A DNA stretch of 64,000 nt from Nitrospira sp. UBA6493. GTDB lineage: Bacteria; Nitrospirota; Nitrospiria; Nitrospirales; Nitrospiraceae. The notes beneath the pieces were generated by a model. The model saw nothing but the letters and a program-made list of their open reading frames with translations, searched no databases and was not told where the DNA came from. The translations under genes were made by a program, and so were the position numbers. Shown here one piece after another: positions 35,249-43,425 of the stretch. Where the stretch lies: positions 141,711 to 205,710 of the forward strand of contig DJMJ01000024.1 of the NCBI GenBank assembly GCA_002435325.1, given 5' to 3'. Each line of letters starts with the position of its first letter. The stretch's first letter is position 1.

Positions 35249-36196
35249 CTAGGCCGCTCCGTAAATAGCGCGGAGAATGCTATCCGCCCCCCGCGACAAC
35301 AACCGCTCTGCCAGCTGCGTGCCCAAGGCCTGGGCCTCGGCGATCCTGCCTCGGATCGCGTCACGAATAATGGTCTTGCCGTCCACGCTTGCCACCAGCC
35401 CCTCCATCTGGATCTCATCACCGGCCAGGGTCGCATAGGCTGCGATCGGCACCTGGCACCCGCCTTCCAATCGATGGAGCAACGCCCGTTCAGCGGTGAC
35501 CGCCACCCTGGTCGGCGGATGATTGAGCCGGCTCAGAATGTCCCGCACGAAACCATCGTTCGACCGTCCCTCGATGCCCAAGGCCCCTTGGCCGATGGCC
35601 GGGAGACTGAGCTGTGGATCCAGATATTCGGTAATTTCCTGCGTCCAACCCAACCGCCGCAGCCCGGCGGCGGCCAGCACAATGGCGTCGAATTGCCCCT
35701 CTTTCAATTTCCTCAAGCGGGTGTCGAGATTCCCGCGTAACATGTCGATCCGCAAATCCGGCCGCGCATGGAGGACCTGCGACTGCCGCCGCAAGCTGCT
35801 CGTCCCGACCCGCGCGCCAGACGGCAGGTCCTTGAACAGGCGCCCCTCACGACTGATCAGGGCATCGCGCGCATCCTCGCGCTGAGGCACGCAGAGGATC
35901 TCCAGCCCTTCAGGCAACTGCGTCGGCACATCTTTCATGCTGTGCACGGCAAAATCGACCTCTCCGCTGAGCAGCGCATCCTCGATTTCTTTCACAAACA
36001 GCCCCTTGCCGCCGATTTTCGCCAGCGGCACATCGACGATCTTGTCGCCGGATGTTTGAATGCGCTTCAACGTGACCGTCACTCCTGGGGCCACTTCCTG
36101 CACCCGCGCCTGAAACATTTCGCTCTGCTGCAGCGCCAACTTGCTCGCTCTCGTCCCCAACACCAATGTGGATCGTTGACCCGTTGATATCGACAC
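35249..36196 (-). CDS. hemC: Porphobilinogen deaminase (hydroxymethylbilane synthase)
   Basis: A 315-aa enzyme polymerising four porphobilinogens on a covalently bound dipyrromethane cofactor. The cofactor cysteine is C247 in LEGGCQVPIAAYA; the arginine-rich GTSSLRRQSQ and HSMKDVPT motifs are present. It is immediately followed by cobA/hemD. Confidence 0.97.
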   Translation of the reverse strand: MSISTGQRSTLVLGTRASKLALQQSEMFQARVQEVAPGVTVTLKRIQTSGDKIVDVPLAKIGGKGLFVKEIEDALLSGEVDFAVHSMKDVPTQLPEGLEILCVPQREDARDALISREGRLFKDLPSGARVGTSSLRRQSQVLHARPDLRIDMLRGNLDTRLRKLKEGQFDAIVLAAAGLRRLGWTQEITEYLDPQLSLPAIGQGALGIEGRSNDGFVRDILSRLNHPPTRVAVTAERALLHRLEGGCQVPIAAYATLAGDEIQMEGLVASVDGKTIIRDAIRGRIAEAQALGTQLAERLLSRGADSILRAIYGAA

Positions 36197-36235
36197 CCTT
36201 CATGCCCCCATCGTTATCGTGAACTGACTCTGCGA

Positions 36236-37618
36236 TTAGCTCGTTCGTTTGCGGCTGGCGGTGTGAGACGCGGCCTCTTCGCCCGGCAACTCCTGCGATC
36301 GAGGATCCGGCTGGCTTGCGGTCTCACCGCTCCGAGCCTCGGCTGGCGGCTGGCTGTCCAAACTGTAGAAGCGGCGGGCCGCCTCGACAAACGCCGCCCC
36401 GCTCGATGAATTGACCTCGGATTTCAGCGTCACCATCGTATTGTGAATCAGCTTGTTCACGATGGCGGAGGCGAGCCCTTCGACGATCTCGCGATCCTGC
36501 GCGGAGAGATGGGTCAGACGGCTCATGGTTCTCTCCACCTCGCTCCGCTTGATGTCGTCGGCCCGATTCTTCAAGGCCACAATCGTCGGCGTGACCTCGA
36601 GTGATTTCATCCACTCCAGCACCACCCCGACCTCTTCGACCACCATCCGCTCGGCCTTTTCCGCTTCCTGCAGACGCTCGGCGCGATTCTGCTCAACCCG
36701 CTGCTTGAGATCGTCGATATCGAATAAGAAGGCGTTGTCCACATGGCGTACGGCGGGATCGATGTTGCGGGGCACCGAAATATCGATGAGAAACATAGGC
36801 CGGTTCCGGCGCACGTTGACGGCCCGCTGCACATCGTCGGCGCTGATCAGATAGTGCGACGCCCCGGTGGATACCAGGACGATATCCGCCGACGCCATAT
36901 CATCCTTGAACTGCTCGAACGGCACCGGAGTCCCGCCAAATTGCTCCGCCAGCTCAACCGCATGTTGCGGCGTGCGGGTCGTAATCCGAACCTGTCCGAC
37001 CCCCTGGGCAATGAGATGCTGGGCCGCCAGCTTCGCCATTTCTCCTGCGCCGACCAACAGCACGGTCCGCTGGGCAAGGTCCGAAAAAATCTTCTTGGCC
37101 AGTTCGACCGCCGCATAGCTCACCGACACGGCCATCTCGGCGATTTTCGTTTCGGTACGGACGCGCTTGGCCACCGAAATGGCTTTTTTCACGACCTTGT
37201 TCATGATCACGCCGGTCGTCTTGTGCGCCAGCGCCACTTCAAACGCGTCTTTCAACTGGCCCAGAATCTGAGACTCGCCGATAATCATCGAATCCAGACT
37301 GGCGGCGACTCTGAACAAATGCGCGATGGCTCGATCGCCGGTATGCCAATACAAGTGCGGCGTCAGCTGCTCCGAGGACAATGACAGATGGGTATCGGCA
37401 AGAAATTCTTGAATCCGCCCGTAGCCGTGATCGATATCGTCCACCACCGAGTAGACTTCAACCCGGTTGCAGGTGGACAACAGCAGCCCTTCCTTCACGC
37501 CCTGATAGGTGCACAGGCGGTTCAAGGCTTCGCCGATCCGGCTTTCCGGCACAGCAAGTTTTTCACGAATCTCGACCGGAGCGGTCTTGTGGCTGAGCCC
37601 GACGACAATCAAATGCAT
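36236..37618 (-). CDS. hemA: Glutamyl-tRNA reductase
   Basis: A 460-aa NADPH-dependent enzyme of the C5 pathway to 5-aminolevulinate. The nucleophile is C50 in LLSTCNRVEVY; the N-terminus has GLSHKTAPVEIREKLA; the NADPH-binding LVGAGEMAKLAAQ is central and a dimerisation helix follows. A low-complexity, charged tail of about 40 residues extends beyond the usual end. It lies 1 nt after the HemX-like gene. Confidence 0.97.
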   Translation of the reverse strand: MHLIVVGLSHKTAPVEIREKLAVPESRIGEALNRLCTYQGVKEGLLLSTCNRVEVYSVVDDIDHGYGRIQEFLADTHLSLSSEQLTPHLYWHTGDRAIAHLFRVAASLDSMIIGESQILGQLKDAFEVALAHKTTGVIMNKVVKKAISVAKRVRTETKIAEMAVSVSYAAVELAKKIFSDLAQRTVLLVGAGEMAKLAAQHLIAQGVGQVRITTRTPQHAVELAEQFGGTPVPFEQFKDDMASADIVLVSTGASHYLISADDVQRAVNVRRNRPMFLIDISVPRNIDPAVRHVDNAFLFDIDDLKQRVEQNRAERLQEAEKAERMVVEEVGVVLEWMKSLEVTPTIVALKNRADDIKRSEVERTMSRLTHLSAQDREIVEGLASAIVNKLIHNTMVTLKSEVNSSSGAAFVEAARRFYSLDSQPPAEARSGETASQPDPRSQELPGEEAASHTASRKRTS

Positions 37619-37619
37619 C

Positions 37620-38423
37620 TCACGACACCGTCCCGTAGCTCTTGAGCACCACCCCCACCAACGTCAAAATGACACCGGCAAATCCGATCACGGTCAAATA
37701 GGCCGCCCGCTTGGCACGCCAGCCAACCGTCAACCGTCCCAGCAGCACCACAAAATAAAACAGCCATGTGATCAAGGCCCAGGTCTGCTCAGGATTCCAA
37801 CTCAGATACGACCCCTTGGCAAACTCAGCTGAAATCGCGCCAGTGACGATGCCGAGAGTCAGGAGCGGAAACCCCATGACAATGGACTGCTGATTGAGAT
37901 GATCCAGAAAGTCCAGGGCCGGAAGCTTGGTATACAACACATTAAATCGCTTGGACTTGAGAAGACGGTCCTGAATGAGATACATCACACCCGCGACAAA
38001 GGCGACGGCAAATCCCACGGTTCCTAACATGCTCAACGTGACATGCAGCCACAACGTCCGAAAGACCGGCTGCAAGGTAGGCACGGTATCAGGCAACGCT
38101 GCGGCGGAGACAAGAGAAACCAACGCCAGCGGCACGATAAACGACCCCAGCACATGGATACGATGGCGGAATTCAACGGCCAAAAACACGAGGATCAACA
38201 TCCAGGAAAAAAACGAAAGCGCCTCATGCACACTAGGCGGCGACGGGGCTGAACTCGCGAACATCCGCGCCACTAGCGCAATGGTATGCACCACGAATCC
38301 GGCCGCGGTAATCCCGAGCGACACCTTTGACAGGGCCTCAGAGCGTCGGAGAAGATAGGCAAGAAACGAAATGGTGGCAATGAAATAGATCCCCATTGTC
38401 ACCATGAAGCAGACGACTGCCAT
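37620..38423 (-). CDS. HemX/CcsA-family membrane protein
   Basis: A 267-aa protein with about eight transmembrane segments of the cytochrome c assembly (CcsA/CcmC) superfamily. The family's tryptophan-rich motif is reduced to SYLSWNPEQTWALITWL, and conserved His residues occur in VHTIALV and the WLHVTLSM segment. Proteins of this kind next to hemA are called HemX and affect glutamyl-tRNA reductase level. Gene order supports HemX, while a role in cytochrome c maturation remains possible. It is the first gene of the hem operon, divergent from rsmI. Confidence 0.85.
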   Translation of the reverse strand: MAVVCFMVTMGIYFIATISFLAYLLRRSEALSKVSLGITAAGFVVHTIALVARMFASSAPSPPSVHEALSFFSWMLILVFLAVEFRHRIHVLGSFIVPLALVSLVSAAALPDTVPTLQPVFRTLWLHVTLSMLGTVGFAVAFVAGVMYLIQDRLLKSKRFNVLYTKLPALDFLDHLNQQSIVMGFPLLTLGIVTGAISAEFAKGSYLSWNPEQTWALITWLFYFVVLLGRLTVGWRAKRAAYLTVIGFAGVILTLVGVVLKSYGTVS

Positions 38424-38490
38424 ATGGGTCTTCCCTCACTCTCGACAGATTTCAGACCGTATATTGCGGGATTAGCGGGAAATTATAACG

Positions 38491-39273
38491 ATGCCACGAG
38501 AAGGGAGTCAACCAAACACGAGACCCATGGTGGAAAAGAACAGGCCGCGTCAGCAACCAGGAACCCTGTTTATTGTCGGCGTTCCCATCGGACATCCCGA
38601 CGACGTCACCATCCGTGCGCTCCAGACTCTCCGCCGCGCCGACATCGTGGCATCCGAAGACCCGGCCGCCACACAAGCCTTGATGCAGCACCACGGCCTC
38701 TCGGCCAAACTGACAAGCTATGGCCCCACGTGTATGAAAGAAAAAATCGCGGTCCTAATTGACCGTCTCCGTCAAGGCGCGCAGGTAGCGATTGTGTCGG
38801 ATTGCGGCTCGCCCGTCATATCAGACCCCGGCTCCCTTCTGATCGACGCTGCTCATCGGCACCATATCCCTGTATGTTCCGTGCCCGGTCCTTCTGCGGT
38901 CACGGCCACGATGGCCGCATCCGGCTGGCCAGGAGATGCCTTTTATTTTCACGGGCAGGCTCCGAAAGGAGCAGGCCCGATTAAAAGATGGCTTACCGCA
39001 ATACTTACTCAACCGGCGCACAGCCTCTTCTTCTGCCCATCACAATCCCTCGCGACAGTTATAGAAACACTCGCCCAACTCAGTCCGAGCCGGCCTATGA
39101 CCGTGGCCTGCGATCTCACGACGCCACGAGAATTGATTCTCAGAGGAGCTGCACAGAAGATAGGGACCATGATCAAAAGACTGAGTCCACCAGAGGCGGT
39201 GACGATCATCCTGGGAAAGCAAAAAGCGGGAGAGAAGCGGAGAGTCGCGGCACGTAAACAACGGTCTCGTTAG
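38491..39273 (+). CDS. rsmI: 16S rRNA (cytidine-1402 2'-O) methyltransferase
   Basis: A 260-aa tetrapyrrole-methylase-fold RNA methyltransferase acting on C1402. The N-terminus LFIVGVPIGHPDDVTIRAL, SDCGSPVISDPG and VPGPSAVTATMAASG match RsmI. The fold is shared with cobA, but this protein lacks the SUMT motifs. ATG 38491 or ATG 38527 could be the start; neither has a strong SD. Its end overlaps the convergent TusA-like gene by 4 nt. Confidence 0.9.
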   Translation: MPREGSQPNTRPMVEKNRPRQQPGTLFIVGVPIGHPDDVTIRALQTLRRADIVASEDPAATQALMQHHGLSAKLTSYGPTCMKEKIAVLIDRLRQGAQVAIVSDCGSPVISDPGSLLIDAAHRHHIPVCSVPGPSAVTATMAASGWPGDAFYFHGQAPKGAGPIKRWLTAILTQPAHSLFFCPSQSLATVIETLAQLSPSRPMTVACDLTTPRELILRGAAQKIGTMIKRLSPPEAVTIILGKQKAGEKRRVAARKQRSR

Positions 39274-39536
39274 TCCGTCTCCTCCCGTCGAATCAGCACT
39301 CGAAAGGCCTGCTCAACACGCTCTTGGATAAGTACCGTGTGCCCCTCATTCTCAACACTTCGCGGCACATTTCTGATGGGATCCCCATCATCGAGAAGTA
39401 CCGACAGCACCTGCCCCTCACTCATCGTTTCCAGTTTAAGCTTCGTCTTCACGAAATTATAGGGGCAAATAACTCCGCGCAGATCCAGTTCAGCGTCTGA
39501 AGTTGACATCAATTCCGATTGCCTAGGCTCATCCAT
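39270..39536 (-). CDS. TusA-family sulfur carrier-like protein
   Basis: An 88-aa protein with the TusA fold signature LDLRGVICPYNFVKTKLKL. The conserved Cys-Pro is kept, but the usual CPxP reads CPYN. TusA proteins carry persulfide sulfur for tRNA thiolation and other pathways. The N-terminal ~14 residues are extra, and ATG before STSDAELDL is an alternative start. The altered motif makes the exact role uncertain. Confidence 0.85.
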   Translation of the reverse strand: MDEPRQSELMSTSDAELDLRGVICPYNFVKTKLKLETMSEGQVLSVLLDDGDPIRNVPRSVENEGHTVLIQERVEQAFRVLIRREETD

Positions 39537-39642
39537 CGCACACCTTCGATTTCAGCCCATAAATAATTAAGGATATGATCGAACTTGAATCAGCCTACCA
39601 AACAAGGTGTTCGGTCAACAAGCACTCATCACTTTCATGCCC

Positions 39643-39677
39643 TAAAAATAAAAAGGGGCAGCCGAAGCTGCCCCTTT
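39643..39677 (-). terminator. Intrinsic terminator for the 253-aa secreted protein gene
   Basis: The hairpin AAAGGGGCAGC/GCTGCCCCTTT with a CGAA-type tetraloop is followed on the minus strand by TTTTTATTTTTAGGG. It begins about 27 nt after the stop at 39704. Confidence 0.85.
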
Positions 39678-39703
39678 CCAAAACACTACCTTGTTTGGAA
39701 TCT

Positions 39704-40465
39704 TTAGTTCTGACCCTTCACAAGGTTTGGCTTCGCCATATCCGTCCCATAGTCAGTCTTATTCTCACCAGAATATCCAATTCCAGGCTGCGGTGAGCAA
39801 TTCCAGCAGGGAGCGGCGCCAGTAAATTCACCGATTGGTGAATCGACAATGCCCTTCACCTCGCCAGGAAGCACCGAATTCAGCACTCCACCGGTGATAC
39901 CGCCACCGTTAACTGACAAAGCACGGTCATTCGTTGGATCCGGGCGTTGACCAAGTCCGCCGAAACCCTGGCGGGTCGCTGTGACGTGGGTCACATACGT
40001 CTCGACAACCAACTTTCTTCCAGTTCCATAGGGATGGTCGGCATTCGTCTCTTCAGTAACTTGAACCGTCACATCGTCACCGACGTTAAGCTCACGAATC
40101 GCTTGCATGTTCGATCGATCCGTTAACCACAACGTCATAACCGTACGAGCACCGTAGCCAGCCTTCCCTTCCTGCCCTTCATCTTGCATCCGCCCAGCCC
40201 CACCGGTTTCAATCAACAGTCTGCCCTGAGGCAAATCCAGAGCAAACACGCGACCCATTACCGTTTCAGGCTGAGAAAGGCGATCAAGAAACGCACTGCG
40301 ATCAAAAGCCGTGACTCGGTTTGCACTTCCTGAAACATCGCCGACTCCGGTCCCGACGCCCATAGCTGACCCGCTTCCTGACTGCTGCAGACGCTCTTGA
40401 GCCACTGCAACACTCACAGAGCCTACGATGATAACCGCAGCTCCTAGTGCCAACACCTTACGCAT
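39704..40465 (-). CDS. Secreted protein of unknown function
   Basis: A 253-aa protein with a clear signal peptide (cleavage near AVAQE, about residue 22). A glycine/serine-rich stretch precedes a compact region (about 65-165) with GRVFALDLPQGRLLIETGG and LNVGDDVTVQVTEE, which looks like a small beta-barrel or OB-like fold. The C-terminus is Gly/Pro-rich with a WNCSPQPG motif. I recognise no family. The SD AAGGAGG and a consensus promoter suggest strong expression, and a strong terminator follows, so it is a single-gene unit. Confidence 0.8.
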   Translation of the reverse strand: MRKVLALGAAVIIVGSVSVAVAQERLQQSGSGSAMGVGTGVGDVSGSANRVTAFDRSAFLDRLSQPETVMGRVFALDLPQGRLLIETGGAGRMQDEGQEGKAGYGARTVMTLWLTDRSNMQAIRELNVGDDVTVQVTEETNADHPYGTGRKLVVETYVTHVTATRQGFGGLGQRPDPTNDRALSVNGGGITGGVLNSVLPGEVKGIVDSPIGEFTGAAPCWNCSPQPGIGYSGENKTDYGTDMAKPNLVKGQN

Positions 40466-40572
40466 GTGCTGCCTCCTTGTGAGTTAAATGATGAAGTGTA
40501 GGGATGATGGTGATGAACAACGAGATTCCTTGAGTAAATTTGACACATGAGTCTCTTTTAATGAACGGGCGC

Positions 40573-40601
40573 ACTATAGGCCAATATCCAGGGCCTGTCA
40601 A
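40573..40601 (-). promoter_or_regulatory. Consensus sigma-70 promoter for the 253-aa secreted protein
   Basis: On the minus strand TTGACA, a 17-nt spacer and TATAGT are present. Transcription would start near 40566, giving a leader of about 100 nt before the AAGGAGG ribosome-binding site. Confidence 0.75.
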
Positions 40602-40695
40602 GTAGCTCCCCCCAATAAATTGAGCCGTTAGCACACTGAACATCCACCCACTGCCTTAAATCCATGATGTATCCACGCTATTCATTACCATCTGG

Positions 40696-40782
40696 TGGTG
40701 CCCAGAGGGAGGGTCGAACTCCCACTCTCTTGCGAGAACCGGATTTTGAGTCCGGCGCGTCTGCCAGTTCCGCCATCCGGGC
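40696..40782 (-). tRNA. tRNA-Leu (anticodon CAA)
   Basis: The minus strand reads GCCCGGATGGCGGAACTGGC, an anticodon stem CCGGA/TCCGG with loop CTCAAAA (anticodon CAA, reads UUG), a long variable arm (TTCTCGCAAGAGAG), T arm GGGAGTTCGACCCTCCC and encoded CCA. Length 87 nt, typical of class II tRNA-Leu. Confidence 0.96.
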
Positions 40783-40996
40783 TTGTGCCAGGAAATAGAA
40801 TAGCGCGGGGTTTCTTCTATCACGGCCAACCTTTGGGGTCAATCATGAGCGCCTCTTTTCTTCACGAGAATTTGAATGATAAGATGGGGCTAAAATTATT
40901 GGAGCGCTCAGAGCACCGAAAGAATACAGCCCCACTAGAAGACCTACATTAGATTCGTTTCACAACACTTTAAGTGAAAAGGAGCCCGATATATTC

Positions 40997-41278
40997 ATGG
41001 CTGACGTAGCATGCATCACCTGCGGACAAACCGGCGAGGCCATTACCGCGCCTCTCTTCCTTGGCAAACTCGAAACCGAAATCAAAGCCAAAGTCTGCAC
41101 GAGCTGCTGGAAGAAGTGGGAAGGGATGAGAGTGATGGTCATCAATGAGTATCAGGTCAACCTGGGCGACGAAAGCGGGCGCGAGCTCGTGCGCAAGCAG
41201 ATGAAGGCCTTCCTGAAGCTGGGAGAGCAGGCTGACACTTCAAAGATTGCCGAAAACTTCCGGCCGCAGGGCCAATGA
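40997..41278 (+). CDS. YggX-like Fe(II)-trafficking family protein with extra cysteines
   Basis: A 93-aa protein. The segment KKWEGMRVMVINEYQVNLGD, with the following RKQMKAFL, matches the core of YggX/oxidative damage protection proteins, and the size fits. Unlike E. coli YggX it has two CxxC pairs, CITCGQ near the start and CTSCW at about 35-38, suggesting a metal site. YggX is linked to iron handling and Fe-S repair; the same role here is inferred. Confidence 0.78.
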   Translation: MADVACITCGQTGEAITAPLFLGKLETEIKAKVCTSCWKKWEGMRVMVINEYQVNLGDESGRELVRKQMKAFLKLGEQADTSKIAENFRPQGQ

Positions 41279-41388
41279 GCACGGCCGGTCCCGAAATCAA
41301 ATGGTGTCGTGACTCTGCATCAGCCTCGTGCCCCTACAAACCTGATCGAGACGAGGCCAGTGATTCCTCAGTCTTGTCGCCAACTTCG

Positions 41389-41418
41389 TTGACAGGATTG
41401 TTTATGAAGTGCTAGATT
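41389..41418 (+). promoter_or_regulatory. Sigma-70-like promoter for the bifunctional-nuclease gene pair
   Basis: TTGACA at 41389-41394 and TAGATT at 41413-41418 are separated by 18 nt, giving a start near 41425. This excludes the GTG at 41409 as a start codon and supports ATG 41478. Confidence 0.5.
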
Positions 41419-41477
41419 CCTCCATTCTACTCCGTTCTCTGTTGCATCAATTGACCGAGAGCGCGGTGAATTTTGTC

Positions 41478-41933
41478 ATGATTACCCAAATGCACGTAAA
41501 GGGGTTGATGTTCGACCCCTACAACAACGCATATATAGTTGTCCTTCGCGATGAAGATCAGGCGGAGATGTTACCGATTTGGGTTGGCAAGTCAGAGGCC
41601 AGCGCCATTAGCCTTGCGCTGGAAAATGTGGCACCGCCACGTCCGATGACGCATGATTTCATGAAATCATTTTTAGATGCCTATAACGCGAAAGTGATCA
41701 GCACCGTCATTACGGACCTGAACGAACATACCTATTTTGCCAAAGTTCATCTGATGTACGAAGATTCCGAATACGCCATCGATTCCAGGCCGAGTGACGC
41801 CATCGCGCTCGCCATCCGGTCCGATGCCCCGATTTTCGCCAGCGATTCGGTCATTCGCAAACAAAGCTCGGAAGAACTAGAGCAATGGCTGGAGAACCTC
41901 AAACCGGAAGATTTCGGCAAGCTGGACTCGTAG
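41478..41933 (+). CDS. Bifunctional nuclease (BFN/DUF151) family protein, copy 1
   Basis: A 151-aa protein of the BFN family; some members have DNase/RNase activity. Motifs LPIWVGKSEASAISLAL, RPMTHDFM and the near-invariant DSRPSDAIALAIR are present. ATG 41478 has GGTGA 8 nt upstream; GTG 41466 is possible. It is followed after 14 nt by a paralogue, so the two probably form an operon. Confidence 0.9.
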   Translation: MITQMHVKGLMFDPYNNAYIVVLRDEDQAEMLPIWVGKSEASAISLALENVAPPRPMTHDFMKSFLDAYNAKVISTVITDLNEHTYFAKVHLMYEDSEYAIDSRPSDAIALAIRSDAPIFASDSVIRKQSSEELEQWLENLKPEDFGKLDS

Positions 41934-41947
41934 CCGCGACATTGATC

Positions 41948-42433
41948 ATGACCACGACACCACACTATTCTCTCGACGACCTGATTGCGCTCACGGTGAA
42001 TCGCGTGGTCGAAGACTCCAATACCGACACGAGAATCGTTGTGCTCACGAGAGCAGACGAAACCGAAACTTTCATGATCTGGGTCGGCGCACCGGAAGGC
42101 GACTCCATCCGCCGCGCCCTGGATTCAACCCTCCCGTCGCGCCCGATGAGCCATGACTTGATCAAAAACTTCGGGGAGCACTTCGGCATCAAGACCCAGC
42201 GGGTGATCTTGACCGATGTGAAAAGCAGCACGTACTACGCGACCGTCTACCTGGAAAATAAAGGGGTCGAGCGGATGATCGACGCCCGGCCAAGCGATGC
42301 CATCGCACTGGCCCTTCGGACCAACGCCCCCATCTACACGACACACGATGTGTGGAAACGACGCAGCGGGCAACACCTAGATGCCTGGCTGACGAAGCTC
42401 GATACAAAAAATATCGGCACACAAGAAGTCTAG
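41948..42433 (+). CDS. Bifunctional nuclease (BFN/DUF151) family protein, copy 2
   Basis: A 161-aa tandem paralogue of the preceding gene, with FMIWVGAPEGDSIRRAL, RPMSHDLI and DARPSDAIALALR. The N-terminus is longer (LDDLIALTVNRVVEDS) and sequence identity to copy 1 is limited outside the core, so the duplication is old. ATG 41948 follows the first gene's stop by 14 nt; the frame upstream of it reads within copy 1. rplM follows. Confidence 0.9.
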   Translation: MTTTPHYSLDDLIALTVNRVVEDSNTDTRIVVLTRADETETFMIWVGAPEGDSIRRALDSTLPSRPMSHDLIKNFGEHFGIKTQRVILTDVKSSTYYATVYLENKGVERMIDARPSDAIALALRTNAPIYTTHDVWKRRSGQHLDAWLTKLDTKNIGTQEV

Positions 42434-42473
42434 GACACGCAGTTTGACTTATTGCGAGGAGTAGAAGACGACC

Positions 42474-42902
42474 ATGATGACCTATCTCGAAAAACCAGCC
42501 GACGTCAAAGAACAGTGGCACCTCGTCAATGCCGAAGGCCACACATTGGGACGCCTGGCTGCCAAGGTTGCCAGCATTCTCAGAGGAAAGCACCGCCCCA
42601 CCTTCACGCCGAATGTGGACATGGGCGATCATGTCGTCATCATCAATGCTGAAAAGGTTCACCTGACCGGCAATAAGATGGAAGACAAGCTGTACATCCA
42701 TCACTCCGGATTTCCGGGAGGACTGAAGACAACCACGGCCAAGCATCTCTTTCAAAAAGACCCGACGGAACTGCTGGTCCGGGCGATCGAGGGCATGCTC
42801 CCGAAGAATCCCCTGGGCAACCATATGGCCAAGAAACTCCGTGTCTATGCGGGCCCCAACCACCCGCACCAGGCTCAAGATCCCAAACTCATTACTCTCT
42901 AG
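42474..42902 (+). CDS. rplM: 50S ribosomal protein L13
   Basis: A 142-aa large-subunit assembly protein. WHLVNAEGHTLGRLAAKVA, RGKHRPTFTPNVDMGDHVV and the AIEGMLPKNPLG region are diagnostic. ATG 42474 or ATG 42477 could initiate. It is followed by rpsI in the usual pair. Confidence 0.97.
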   Translation: MMTYLEKPADVKEQWHLVNAEGHTLGRLAAKVASILRGKHRPTFTPNVDMGDHVVIINAEKVHLTGNKMEDKLYIHHSGFPGGLKTTTAKHLFQKDPTELLVRAIEGMLPKNPLGNHMAKKLRVYAGPNHPHQAQDPKLITL

Positions 42903-42930
42903 GAATTAGGTTAGAAGGAGGCGTAATCGC

Positions 42931-43323
42931 ATGGCAGTGGTCACACAGTACGCGACAGGCAGACGTAAATGCGCGGTGGCACGGGCCTGGGTCACCGGCA
43001 CGGCAGGCAACATCACAGTGAACGAGAAGCCTCTTGAAAAGGCCTTCCCACGGCTCACGCTCCGGCAGATTATCCAGCTTCCGCTGGAAATGGCCGGCAT
43101 GATGGGCAAATACTCGATCAATGCGACCGTCTACGGCGGCGGCCCGACCGGCCAGGCCGGCGCCCTTCGCCATGCGATCGCACGAGCCCTCGTGACCATG
43201 ACCCCAGCCTTCCGCACGCCTTTGAAGAAAGAAGGCCTCCTAACGCGCGACTCACGCGTGAAGGAACGGAAGAAGTACGGCCAGAAGGGTGCTCGTAAGC
43301 GCTTCCAGTACTCCAAGCGCTAA
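42931..43323 (+). CDS. rpsI: 30S ribosomal protein S9
   Basis: A 130-aa small-subunit protein. YATGRRKCAVARAWV at the N-terminus, the ALRHAIARAL segment and the basic C-terminus ending KRFQYSKR, which reaches the P-site tRNA, are typical. The SD AGAAGGAGG lies upstream. A strong terminator follows. Confidence 0.97.
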   Translation: MAVVTQYATGRRKCAVARAWVTGTAGNITVNEKPLEKAFPRLTLRQIIQLPLEMAGMMGKYSINATVYGGGPTGQAGALRHAIARALVTMTPAFRTPLKKEGLLTRDSRVKERKKYGQKGARKRFQYSKR

Positions 43324-43344
43324 ACAACGAAGCCGACATCCGGA

Positions 43345-43377
43345 AAGGGGAAGGCTTCTCGCCTTCCCCTTTTTTTA
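43345..43377 (+). terminator. Intrinsic terminator of rplM-rpsI
   Basis: AAGGGGAAGGC pairs with GCCTTCCCCTT across a TTCTC loop, followed by TTTTTT. Confidence 0.9.
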
Positions 43378-43425
43378 TGCCTGGCGACATCCCCTACACT
43401 TCACCAGCTTGATAAGCAGGTCGTC

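Noticed and set aside
34141..35268. A 375-codon open frame opposite cobA/hemD
   Set aside because: Antisense to a clear enzyme gene with no recognisable domains.
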